A stretch of 8,469 bases of DNA from an uncultured Selenomonadaceae bacterium (lineage in GTDB: Bacteria > Bacillota > Negativicutes > Selenomonadales > Selenomonadaceae), in assembly GCA_905236255.1 (NCBI GenBank), contig CAJOPK010000041.1:1-8469 (forward strand), written 5' to 3'. The stretch's first letter is position 1; every line of letters begins with the position of its first letter. Positions 1-5,491 of the stretch are shown here, piece after piece. A program made the translations under genes and the position numbers. Below the pieces are notes generated by a model. The model was not told the origin of the DNA, ran no database searches, and saw nothing but the letters and a program-made list of their open reading frames with translations.

Positions 1-365
1 AGAAAAAAGTTCGCAAGAATATCGAATACGGCGTGGCGCACATCAGCTCCACGTTTAACAATACGATCGTCACGCTCACGGACAAGAGCGGCAATGCACT
101 TTCATGGGCAAGTGCGGGCGGCTTGGGATTTCGCGGCTCCCGCAAGAGTACACCTTTTGCGGCACAGATGGCGGCTGAAGTGGCGGCGAAGGCGGCCATG
201 GAACACGGCTTGAAACAGGTCGAAGTTTACGTCAAAGGTCCCGGCGCGGGTCGTGAAGCGGCAATTCGTTCGTTGCAGGCAACCGGTCTTGAAGTCAACA
301 TGATCAAAGATGTTACTCCGATTCCGCATAACGGATGCCGTCCGCCCAAACGCAGAAGAGTTTAA
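1..365 (+). CDS. rpsK: 30S ribosomal protein S11, 5' end cut by window
   Basis: Small-subunit protein of the 30S platform, which binds 16S rRNA near the decoding region and the Shine-Dalgarno helix. The reading frame is already open at base 3 (KKVRKNIEYG, then VAHISSTFNNTIV) and ends at TAA 363-365. About 120 residues are visible; the family is usually about 127-131, so roughly the first ten residues lie outside the window. Family hallmarks are GNALSWASAGGLGFRGSRKS, the segment with TPFAAQMAAE, VKGPGAGREAAIRSL and the basic tail HNGCRPPKRRRV. The GTG at 33 is an internal valine codon and not the start. It is the first visible gene of the alpha operon; rpsD begins 17 bases after its stop. Identification is secure. 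Confidence 0.98.
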   Translation, partial: KKVRKNIEYGVAHISSTFNNTIVTLTDKSGNALSWASAGGLGFRGSRKSTPFAAQMAAEVAAKAAMEHGLKQVEVYVKGPGAGREAAIRSLQATGLEVNMIKDVTPIPHNGCRPPKRRRV

Positions 366-382
366 TCGGAGGTGCAAATTTT

Positions 383-979
383 ATGGCAATAGACAGAGTT
401 CCCGCATTAAAGCGTTGCCGCGCTCTCGGAATTGAGCCTGCCGTTCTCGGGCGTTCGCGTCAATCAAAACGCAAGAATACGCACGTTGCCCGCAAACTCA
501 GCGAATACGGCATGCAGCTCAAAGAGAAGCAGAAGGCTAAATTTATTTACGGCGTTCTCGAACGTCAATTCCGCAGATATTACGAAAAGGCAAAGACAAT
601 GCCCGGCGTTACCGGCGAAAATCTTTTGATTTTGCTTGAACGTCGCATCGACAACGTAATTTTCCGCATGGGTTTTGCAAATACGCGTCGTCAGGCGCGT
701 CAGATTGTCCGTCACGGTCACATTACCGTAAACGGCAAGCGTTGCGATATTCCTTCCGCACTCGTCAAAGTCGGAGATAAAATTGAGGTCTGTGAAAAGA
801 GTCAGAGTAAACCGCTCTTCAAAGAAATGAAAGAAACGAAAAATGCTTTGAGTGCACCGGCTTGGCTTGAATCGGATCAGGAAAATCTTAAAGGCAGCGT
901 AATAAGATTCCCGAATCGCGACGAAATTATCGATATTCCGGTAACCGAACAGTCCATTGTCGAATTGTATTCAAGATAA
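383..979 (+). CDS. rpsD: 30S ribosomal protein S4
   Basis: Primary 16S rRNA-binding protein that starts 30S assembly on the 5' domain; in other bacteria it can also repress its own operon. The product has 198 residues, close to the family norm of about 200. The ATG at 383 is chosen because GGAGGT (368-373) lies 9 bases upstream and the protein then begins MAIDRVPALKRCRALG; an upstream in-frame ATG at 335 lies inside rpsK. The conserved block KLSEYGMQLKEKQKAKFIYG is at about residues 39-57. The S4 RNA-binding domain spans about 85-148 (LERRIDNVIFRMGFANTRRQ, then ARQIVRHGHITVNGKR). The C-terminus IVELYSR is typical. The N-terminus lacks the four-cysteine zinc site, so this is the C-minus form. 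It sits between rpsK and rpoA, an order seen in Clostridia and many other bacteria but not in Bacillus subtilis, where rpsD lies elsewhere. Confidence 0.98.
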   Translation: MAIDRVPALKRCRALGIEPAVLGRSRQSKRKNTHVARKLSEYGMQLKEKQKAKFIYGVLERQFRRYYEKAKTMPGVTGENLLILLERRIDNVIFRMGFANTRRQARQIVRHGHITVNGKRCDIPSALVKVGDKIEVCEKSQSKPLFKEMKETKNALSAPAWLESDQENLKGSVIRFPNRDEIIDIPVTEQSIVELYSR

Positions 980-1018
980 AATTTTGTTCCCCAATGAATA
1001 AATTTGTATGATTCGGCA

Positions 1019-1025
1019 GGGAGGA
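1019..1025 (+). promoter_or_regulatory. Ribosome binding site that sets the rpoA start
   Basis: GGGAGGA ends 9 bases before the ATG at 1035 and 12 bases before the ATG at 1038. It lies downstream of the earlier in-frame ATG at 1008, so that upstream codon cannot use it. This favours 1035 as the start of rpoA. Confidence 0.8.
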
Positions 1026-1034
1026 TTTTGTCAG

Positions 1035-2075
1035 ATGATGGAAATGGAAAAACCGAAAATCGAAATAGTCGAGGTCGGAGAAGACGGTCGTTACGGCAAA
1101 TTTGTCTGCGAGCCGTTGGAGCGCGGTTACGGAATAACGATCGGCAACAGTCTGCGCAGAATGTTGCTTTCGTCTTTGGAAGGTGCGGCAGTCACTTCGA
1201 TAAAAATTGACGGCGTGTTGCATGAGTTTTCGACACTTCCGGGAGTTCGCGAAGATGTAACGAATATCGTTTTGAATCTCAAGCAACTCTGCCTGAAGAT
1301 GATCACGCCCGTGCAAAATGATGAGGATCCTTCAGTCGTAACCGAGCAACCCGCCGGCAACGATGTCAGAACGATTCGCCTTGATGTTGAAGGCACGGCG
1401 GGAGAGGTTCGTGAAGTTACCGGTGCGGACATTATTCAAAACGGCGATGTTGCGGTACTCAATCCGGGTCTGCACATTGCGTCTTTGAATGAAGAAGGCA
1501 AGTTGAAAATTGAAATGACCGTTGAGCGCGGTCGCGGTTACAGGACGGCTGAAAAGAACAAAAAGCCGGACGATTCAATCGGGATTATTCCGGTCGATTC
1601 GATTTTCTCTCCGGTTTTGCGCGTCAATTATGAAGTTCAAGATACACGCGTCGGAAACGTAATGGACTACGACAAACTTGTTTTGGAAGTCTGGACGGAC
1701 GGCACCATTAAACCGGACGAAGCCGTTGCAAAGGCGGCGGGCATTTTGGTCATGCACCTGCAGCTTTTCCGCAGCATGGACGGCTTGCCGGAAGATACCG
1801 CGGATTCGGAACCGGCATTCATTGAAGAACCGGTTGACGAAAGTTCAAAGATTCTCGACATGACGATTGAAGACCTTGATTTGTCCGTGCGTTCGTTTAA
1901 TTGTTTGAAACGTGCACAGATAAACACGGTCGGCGATTTGGTGGAAAAATCCGAAGACGAAATGATGAAAGTCCGCAATTTGGGACGCAAGTCTTTGGAC
2001 GAAGTCAAAAAGAAACTTGACGAACTCGGTTTGTCACTCCGTTTCGGCGGGGAAGATATTGACGAACCGGTTTGA
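1035..2075 (+). CDS. rpoA: DNA-directed RNA polymerase subunit alpha
   Basis: Alpha subunit of RNA polymerase: the N-terminal domain dimerises and nucleates assembly of beta and beta', and the C-terminal domain binds UP elements and activators. From ATG 1035 the product has 346 residues, about 30 more than the usual 310-320. The N-terminal domain shows KPKIEIVEV, KFVCEPLERGYGITIGNSLR (about 22-41), IDGVLHEFSTLPGVREDVTN and RGRGYRTAEKNK. The C-terminal domain (about 273-336) shows MTIEDLDLSVRSFNCLKRA and the helix-hairpin-helix MKVRNLGRKSLDEVKKKL. The extra length lies mainly at about residues 92-109 (ITPVQNDEDPSVVTEQPAGN region), with about four more residues near EGTAGEVREVTGADI. The reading frame is intact and conserved sequence resumes on both sides, so this is an insertion and not a frameshift. 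MM at the start leaves 1035 or 1038 possible. It lies between rpsD and rplQ as part of the alpha operon. Confidence 0.97.
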   Translation: MMEMEKPKIEIVEVGEDGRYGKFVCEPLERGYGITIGNSLRRMLLSSLEGAAVTSIKIDGVLHEFSTLPGVREDVTNIVLNLKQLCLKMITPVQNDEDPSVVTEQPAGNDVRTIRLDVEGTAGEVREVTGADIIQNGDVAVLNPGLHIASLNEEGKLKIEMTVERGRGYRTAEKNKKPDDSIGIIPVDSIFSPVLRVNYEVQDTRVGNVMDYDKLVLEVWTDGTIKPDEAVAKAAGILVMHLQLFRSMDGLPEDTADSEPAFIEEPVDESSKILDMTIEDLDLSVRSFNCLKRAQINTVGDLVEKSEDEMMKVRNLGRKSLDEVKKKLDELGLSLRFGGEDIDEPV

Positions 2076-2104
2076 TTGGTCGATATGAAAAGAGAGGATT
2101 TAAG

Positions 2105-2443
2105 ATGAGCCACAGAAAACTCGGCAGGAACTCCGCCGCAAGAAAGGCCTTGCTCAAGAGTCTCCTGATTGCACTTTTCAAATATGAGCGCATCGAAACC
2201 ACCGAAGCAAAGGCAAAAGAACTTCGCAGAGTTGCGGATAACGTTATCACTCTCGCGAAACGCGGCGACCTCAGCGCACGCCGCATGGCTATTGCCGCAG
2301 TCGGTGATGTCGGTGTCGTTCACAAGGTTTTTGAAGAGATGCCGGAAAAATATAATGACCGCAACGGCGGTTACACGCGCATTTTGAAATTGGGACCGCG
2401 TCGCGGTGATGCCGCTCCGATGGTTCTCATGGAACTTGTGTAA
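2105..2443 (+). CDS. rplQ: 50S ribosomal protein L17
   Basis: Large-subunit ribosomal protein located near the peptide exit tunnel on the 50S subunit. The product has 112 residues, normal for the bacterial form. The start ATG 2105 follows AGAGAGGA (2091-2098) by 6 bases; the longer frame opening at 2072 overlaps the end of rpoA and would add a non-family extension. Hallmarks are MSHRKLGRNSAARKALLKSL at the N-terminus, ERIETTEAKAKELRRVADNV, a short central region, and NGGYTRILKLGPRRGDAAPM near the C-terminus. It is the last gene of the alpha operon and is followed 35 bases later by a strong terminator. Identification is secure. Confidence 0.98.
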   Translation: MSHRKLGRNSAARKALLKSLLIALFKYERIETTEAKAKELRRVADNVITLAKRGDLSARRMAIAAVGDVGVVHKVFEEMPEKYNDRNGGYTRILKLGPRRGDAAPMVLMELV

Positions 2444-2478
2444 AAACATTTTGAAACCGGCGGACTCGATATAAAAAT

Positions 2479-2511
2479 AAAAGGACTTCGGTCAAAAATC
2501 GAAGTCCTTTT
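2479..2511. terminator. Bidirectional intrinsic terminator between rplQ and uppS
   Basis: A perfect hairpin pairs AAGGACTTCG (2481-2490) with CGAAGTCCTT (2500-2509) around a 9-base loop; two outer A-T pairs extend it to 12 pairs. On the plus strand the stem runs into a T run ending the rplQ operon. On the minus strand the sequence after the stem reads TTTTATTTTTAT, so it can also end the uppS operon, whose stop codon lies just beyond at 2533. Confidence 0.9.
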
Positions 2512-2532
2512 TGTGTTGCGTGAATGCCGGTT

Positions 2533-3279
2533 CTATTTGTTCAATGCTCCGAATTTTCGATCCCGTTGCCCGAAATCTTTTAAAGCCTTCACAAATTCTT
2601 CCGGAGTAAATTCCGGCCATGTCGTATCCGTAAACCAAAACTCGGCATAAGCCGATTGCCACAGCAGAAAATTGCTTACGCGATACTCTCCGCTCGTCCT
2701 TATCACCAAATCGACCGGAGGCTGTCCGGCAGTGTCCAATTCGCTTTCAAAAATTTCGGCGGAAATATCTTCCGGAGAAATTTCTCCCGCCGCAACTTTT
2801 TTTGCCAATTTTTGAGCGGCGCGGACAATTTCATCTTGCCCGCCGTAATTCGCCGCAATATTGAATTTTACTCCGGTATTGTTTTTCATGAGTTCGGTTG
2901 CGTCCCGGATTTGATTTCTTATTCCGTCCGAAAACGCCTCCAATCTTCCCAAAAATCTCAAGCGTACATTTTTTTCGTGCATTTCCGCCTTTTCGCGTTC
3001 AAGATAATCCGAAAACAAATGCATCAGAAAATCAACTTCCGCATGGGGACGTTTCCAATTTTCGGTCGAAAAAGCGTAAACCGTCAACGCCTCAAGATTT
3101 AAATTTACCGCCGTCGTCAAAATTTTTTTCAAAGTCTTTACTCCGGCGGAATGACCGGCACTTCTCAAAAGTCCGTGAAAACTTGCCCAGCGACCGTTGC
3201 CGTCCATTATTATTGCGACATGGCGCGGCAATTTCGCCCGGTCAAGCCCGGCAATCAAATCATAATCTGCGCCCGCCAT
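2533..3279 (-). CDS. uppS: Isoprenyl transferase (undecaprenyl diphosphate synthase)
   Basis: Cytosolic cis-prenyltransferase that condenses isopentenyl diphosphate units onto farnesyl diphosphate to make undecaprenyl diphosphate, the lipid carrier for peptidoglycan and other wall polymers. The product has 248 residues, the normal family length. Visible motifs are HVAIIMDGNGRW (catalytic Asp26 and the P-loop-like DGNGRW), YAFSTENWKRP (about 68-78), FNIAANYGGQDEIVRA (about 139-154), RTSGEYRVSNFLLWQ (194-208, diphosphate-binding arginines and serine) and AYAEFWFTD (210-218). The ATG at 3277-3279 lies two bases after the frr stop, so translation is probably coupled to frr; GGAAG in the end of frr may serve as the ribosome site. 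It is the last gene of the minus-strand operon. The cdsA gene that commonly follows uppS is absent here. Confidence 0.97.
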   Translation of the reverse strand: MAGADYDLIAGLDRAKLPRHVAIIMDGNGRWASFHGLLRSAGHSAGVKTLKKILTTAVNLNLEALTVYAFSTENWKRPHAEVDFLMHLFSDYLEREKAEMHEKNVRLRFLGRLEAFSDGIRNQIRDATELMKNNTGVKFNIAANYGGQDEIVRAAQKLAKKVAAGEISPEDISAEIFESELDTAGQPPVDLVIRTSGEYRVSNFLLWQSAYAEFWFTDTTWPEFTPEEFVKALKDFGQRDRKFGALNK

Positions 3280-3281
3280 GA

Positions 3282-3839
3282 TTAAACTTCCATAACTTCT
3301 TTTTCTTTCGCCGATTTCGTATCATCGACGAGCTTAATATATTTGTCCAAAAGTTTTTGGATTTTTTCCTGACCTTCTTTGCGGTCGTCCTCCGTAATTT
3401 CCTTATTTTTCTCCATCTTCTTTACCGCTTCGTTTGAATCGCGGCGAATGTTGCGCATGGCAACCTTAACGTCTTCCGATTTTTTGGAAACCACCTTGAC
3501 CAATTCTTTGCGGCGTTCCTGAGTGGGTTGAGGAATTGCAAGGCGGATCGCCGTGCCGTCCGAATTGGGAGTGATGCCCAAATCCGATTTTTGAATTGCC
3601 TTTTCAATGTCCTTCAAAGATTTCGGATCGTAAGGCTTGATCATAATCATGCGCGGCTCCGGAACGGAAACGTTTGCCATTTGATTTACCGGAGTGGGCG
3701 AACCGTAATAATCGACCATAACTTTGTCCAAAAGGCTCGGAGTGGCACGCCCGGCACGGAGTGAAGCGTATTCTTTTTTCAAACCGTCCAAACTCTTTTT
3801 GAACTTCTCTTCCGCCGCATTGATGATGTCCTTCGTCAT
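3282..3839 (-). CDS. frr: Ribosome recycling factor
   Basis: With EF-G, it splits the post-termination ribosome into subunits. The product has 185 residues, exactly the usual size. The start is the ATG at 3837-3839, with GGGAGGA on the minus strand (3847-3853) 7 bases upstream; a longer reading to 3920 would overlap the end of pyrH and adds non-family residues. Motifs in order are KEYASLRAGRATPSLLD (about 22-38), YYGSPTPVNQMANVSVPEPR (44-63), KSDLGITPNSDGTAIRL (about 84-100) and VAMRNIRRDSNEAVK (126-140), which includes the conserved Arg132 of domain I. The C-terminal half is a charged helix of the three-helix bundle. It lies 22 bases after pyrH and 2 bases before uppS, in the classic pyrH-frr-uppS order. 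Confidence 0.98.
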   Translation of the reverse strand: MTKDIINAAEEKFKKSLDGLKKEYASLRAGRATPSLLDKVMVDYYGSPTPVNQMANVSVPEPRMIMIKPYDPKSLKDIEKAIQKSDLGITPNSDGTAIRLAIPQPTQERRKELVKVVSKKSEDVKVAMRNIRRDSNEAVKKMEKNKEITEDDRKEGQEKIQKLLDKYIKLVDDTKSAKEKEVMEV

Positions 3840-3861
3840 GATAAATTCCTCCCGTAAAATT

Positions 3862-4584
3862 TTATTTTTCGCCGGTGCCGACGGTTGTTCCCATTTCTTC
3901 GCCGAGTGCCGCACCGACAATATTTTCGTGATTGTCTATATTAAAGACGACAAGCGGAATGTTGTTGTCCATGCAAAGACTTGTCGCGGTCGAGTCCATG
4001 ACGTGCAAGCCGCGATTCAAAATTTCTATGTAAGTGAGATTGTCAAATTTTTTCGCGCCGGGATTTTTATTCGGGTCACTGTCATAAATTCCGTCCGTTC
4101 CTTTTTTTGCCATGAGAATAACGTCGGCCTCAATTTCCGCCGCTCTCAACGCCGCCGTCGTATCCGTCGAAAAGTAGGGGTTGCCGGTGCCGCCGCCGAA
4201 AATTACGACGCGCCCTTTTTCAAGGTGACGGACTGCGCGACGGCGAATGTAAGGTTCCGCAACTTCGCGCATTTCTATTGCCGTTTGAACGCGGGTAAAG
4301 ACGTTCATTTTTTCAAGTGCGTCCTGAAGTGCAAGGGCATTCATTATCGTTGCAAGCATGCCCATGTAATCGGCTGACGCTCTGTCCATGCCCTTTGCCG
4401 ATCCGCTCAATCCGCGCCAAATGTTTCCGCCGCCGACGACAATCGCAATTTCAAGCCCCGCCTCATGAATTTTTTTAATCTGACGGGCAATATCTTCGAC
4501 GACCGCCGGATTTATTCCGAATCCCTGTTCACCCGCCAAAGACTCACCGCTCAATTTCAAAACCACTCTCTTGTATTTTCCCAT
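3862..4584 (-). CDS. pyrH: UMP kinase
   Basis: Bacterial UMP kinase of the amino acid kinase family; it phosphorylates UMP to UDP with ATP and acts as a hexamer, usually activated by GTP and inhibited by UTP. The product has 240 residues, normal for the family. The start chosen is ATG 4582-4584, giving MGKYKRVVLKLSGESLAGEQ; a TTG at 4591-4593 is in frame but touches the Shine-Dalgarno site. Motifs are KLSGESL (about 10-16), VVGGGNIWRG (about 49-58), ADYMGMLATIMNALALQDAL (72-91), GGGTGNPYFSTDTTAALRA (about 130-148) and KKGTDGIYDSDPNKNP (about 160-175). It is the first gene of a three-gene operon transcribed away from efp. The usual upstream partners rpsB and tsf are not here, so it must have its own promoter. 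Confidence 0.97.
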   Translation of the reverse strand: MGKYKRVVLKLSGESLAGEQGFGINPAVVEDIARQIKKIHEAGLEIAIVVGGGNIWRGLSGSAKGMDRASADYMGMLATIMNALALQDALEKMNVFTRVQTAIEMREVAEPYIRRRAVRHLEKGRVVIFGGGTGNPYFSTDTTAALRAAEIEADVILMAKKGTDGIYDSDPNKNPGAKKFDNLTYIEILNRGLHVMDSTATSLCMDNNIPLVVFNIDNHENIVGAALGEEMGTTVGTGEK

Positions 4585-4593
4585 AAACCGCAA

Positions 4594-4600
4594 CTCCTTT
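4594..4600 (-). promoter_or_regulatory. Ribosome binding site that sets the pyrH start
   Basis: On the minus strand AAAGGAG lies here, ending 9 bases before the ATG at 4584 and touching the in-frame TTG at 4593. The spacing rules out TTG and supports the ATG. Confidence 0.8.
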
Positions 4601-4622
4601 TTTATCCTTACTTATTCGGCGG

Positions 4623-4655
4623 CTTATTCGTCAAAATTGCGCTTATTCCTGCAAA
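4623..4655 (-). promoter_or_regulatory. Candidate promoter of pyrH-frr-uppS
   Basis: On the minus strand TTTGCAGGAA (4655-4646) precedes AATAAG (4628-4623), a 4/6 match to TATAAT. A start about 7 bases beyond would give a leader of roughly 30 bases. TTGCAG to AATAAG is 20 bases apart, long for a sigma-70 promoter; the alternative is TTGACG (4634-4629) as the -35 box, but no good -10 box follows it. The main support is that the same arrangement recurs before efp. Confidence 0.35.
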
Positions 4656-4699
4656 GCTAAATTTTGAACAAACTCCCGGAATAAGGCGACGAAAAAATT

Positions 4700-4732
4700 T
4701 TTGCAGGAAAATCAAGATATTGACGGAATAAT
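4700..4732 (+). promoter_or_regulatory. Candidate promoter of efp
   Basis: TTTGCAGGAA (4700-4709) is followed by AATAAT (4727-4732), a 5/6 match to TATAAT, which would place the transcript start near 4739 and leave a leader of about 30 bases. The -35 box is poor at normal spacing. The other reading, TTGACG (4720-4725) with TAAAAA (4743-4748) at 17 bases, has better hexamers, but transcription would then begin inside the ribosome binding site. Confidence 0.4.
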
Positions 4733-4752
4733 AAGCCGGCAATAAAAATTTG

Positions 4753-4758
4753 AAAGGA
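4753..4758 (+). promoter_or_regulatory. Ribosome binding site that sets the efp start
   Basis: AAAGGA lies one base before the ATG at 4760, too close to serve it, and 10 bases before the in-frame ATG at 4769. Spacing therefore selects 4769. Confidence 0.75.
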
Positions 4759-4768
4759 TATGAAAAAA

Positions 4769-5326
4769 ATGATTTCAAGTACCGATTTCAGAACGGGATT
4801 GACCATTGAGATCGACGGCAGTGCATGGCAGATTGTCGATTTTCAGCACGTCAAACCCGGAAAGGGCGCGGCTTTTGTCCGTACCAAAATCAAGAATGTT
4901 GAAACCGGCGCGGTCGTCGAACGCACTTTTAACCCGAACGAAAAAATGCCGCCGGCGCACCTCGATACCCGCAAAATGCAATATCTTTACGAATCCGACG
5001 GCAATTACGCCTTCATGGATACCGAAACTTATGAGCAAACGGAATTGACGAAAGATCAGCTCGGCACGGCTCTCAATTATTTGATGGAGAACATGGAAGT
5101 CAACCTGCAGACTTTCAAGGGACGCATTATCGGGATCAGCCTGCCGAACTCCGTCGAATTGAAAGTAACCGAATGTGAACCTGCCGTCAAAGGCAACACG
5201 GCAACCGGCGCTACCAAAAACGCGACACTTGAAACCGGTTACGTCGTTCGCGTTCCTCTCTTCATAAATGAAGGCGACGTACTCAGAATAGATACCCGTA
5301 CCGGAAATTATATCGAACGCGCATAA
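4769..5326 (+). CDS. efp: Translation elongation factor P
   Basis: EF-P enters the ribosome between the P and E sites and relieves stalling at polyproline stretches. The product has 185 residues, the usual size. The ATG at 4769 is preferred over the ATG at 4760 on ribosome-site spacing, and because the protein then begins MISSTDFRTGLTIEIDG like its homologues. Domain I (about 1-64) carries DFQHVKPGKGAAFVRTK with Lys32 at the tip of the loop, the residue that is post-translationally modified in many bacteria. Domain II follows, with MQYLYESDGNYAFMDTETYE and ISLPNSVELKVTECEP. Domain III has GNTATGATKNATLETGYVV and VPLFINEGDVLRIDTRTGNY. No modification enzyme gene is visible nearby. It stands alone between a divergent promoter region and its own terminator, so it is probably monocistronic. 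Confidence 0.98.
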   Translation: MISSTDFRTGLTIEIDGSAWQIVDFQHVKPGKGAAFVRTKIKNVETGAVVERTFNPNEKMPPAHLDTRKMQYLYESDGNYAFMDTETYEQTELTKDQLGTALNYLMENMEVNLQTFKGRIIGISLPNSVELKVTECEPAVKGNTATGATKNATLETGYVVRVPLFINEGDVLRIDTRTGNYIERA

Positions 5327-5343
5327 CAAAAATTTTTCTCCTT

Positions 5344-5380
5344 AAACTCCCCGACGGAAATTCAAGCGGGGAGTTTTTTT
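5344..5380 (+). terminator. Intrinsic terminator of efp
   Basis: AAACTCCCC (5344-5352) pairs perfectly with GGGGAGTTT (5368-5376) around a 15-base loop, and the stem runs into an uninterrupted run of seven T (5374-5380). It starts 17 bases after the efp stop and separates efp from the kinase gene downstream. Confidence 0.92.
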
Positions 5381-5416
5381 GTTGCCGGAATTAAATTTTT
5401 TCGCGCCCGGACTTTG

Positions 5417-5445
5417 TTTACAAACTTTTGAATTTTTGATAAACT
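5417..5445 (+). promoter_or_regulatory. Candidate sigma-70/sigma-A promoter of the hybrid kinase gene
   Basis: TTTACA (5417-5422, 5/6 match to TTGACA) and TAAACT (5440-5445, 4/6 match to TATAAT) are separated by 17 bases in AT-rich DNA, after the efp terminator and before the kinase start. The implied leader is about 40 bases. Confidence 0.5.
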
Positions 5446-5480
5446 CAACGCAAGAAAATTCAAACAAATTTAAAGCCTGC

Positions 5481-5487
5481 GGGTGAT
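5481..5487 (+). promoter_or_regulatory. Ribosome binding site of the hybrid kinase gene
   Basis: GGGTGAT can pair with the GGTGAT part of the anti-Shine-Dalgarno consensus and ends 4 bases before ATG 5492. It is weaker than the GGAGG-type sites of the ribosomal genes in this window, consistent with lower expression. Confidence 0.5.
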
Positions 5488-5491
5488 TTTT

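Larger units (their letters stand above)
4618..4740. repeat. Imperfect inverted repeat spanning the pyrH-efp intergenic region
   Basis: The two halves of the divergent intergenic region mirror each other. TTCCTGCAAA (4646-4655) is the exact reverse complement of TTTGCAGGAA (4700-4709). CGTCAA (4629-4634) is the reverse complement of TTGACG (4720-4725). GGCTTATTC (4621-4629 region) mirrors GAATAATAAGCC (4726-4737) with a 3-base duplication. Read from each gene, the order is the same: TTTGCAGGAA, then TTGACG, then GAATAA, then AAGCCGSC, at nearly equal distances from the two start codons. A further CTTATTCC/GGAATAAG pair (4642-4649 and 4678-4685) could form an alternative shorter hairpin. This may reflect duplicated promoters or paired regulator sites. 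Confidence 0.7.

Noticed and set aside
33..365. GTG at 33 as the start of S11
   Set aside because: The frame is open upstream and encodes conserved S11 residues (KKVRKNIEYG), so GTG is internal and the gene is cut by the window edge.
1667..2449. Long open frame on the minus strand opposite rpoA and rplQ (260 codons)
   Set aside because: It lies antisense to two secure genes, crosses their boundary, shows no family motif and has an unnatural composition; it mirrors the codon bias of the real genes.
3724..4377. Plus-strand open frame of 217 codons opposite frr and pyrH
   Set aside because: The opposite strand carries two unmistakable conserved genes with good ribosome sites. The frame has no recognisable domain.
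4618..4740. Miniature transposable element (MITE) in the intergenic region
   Set aside because: The inverted arms are imperfect and contain promoter-like elements at matching distances from both genes; no flanking target-site duplication was seen.
4585..4768. Riboswitch or attenuator leader for pyrH
   Set aside because: The inferred leader is only about 30 bases, too short for a known riboswitch, and no terminator-type hairpin with a T run lies before pyrH.
5328..5337. AAAAATTTTT palindrome just after the efp stop
   Set aside because: A 10-base A/T palindrome is common in AT-rich intergenic DNA and has no GC stem; the real terminator follows directly.
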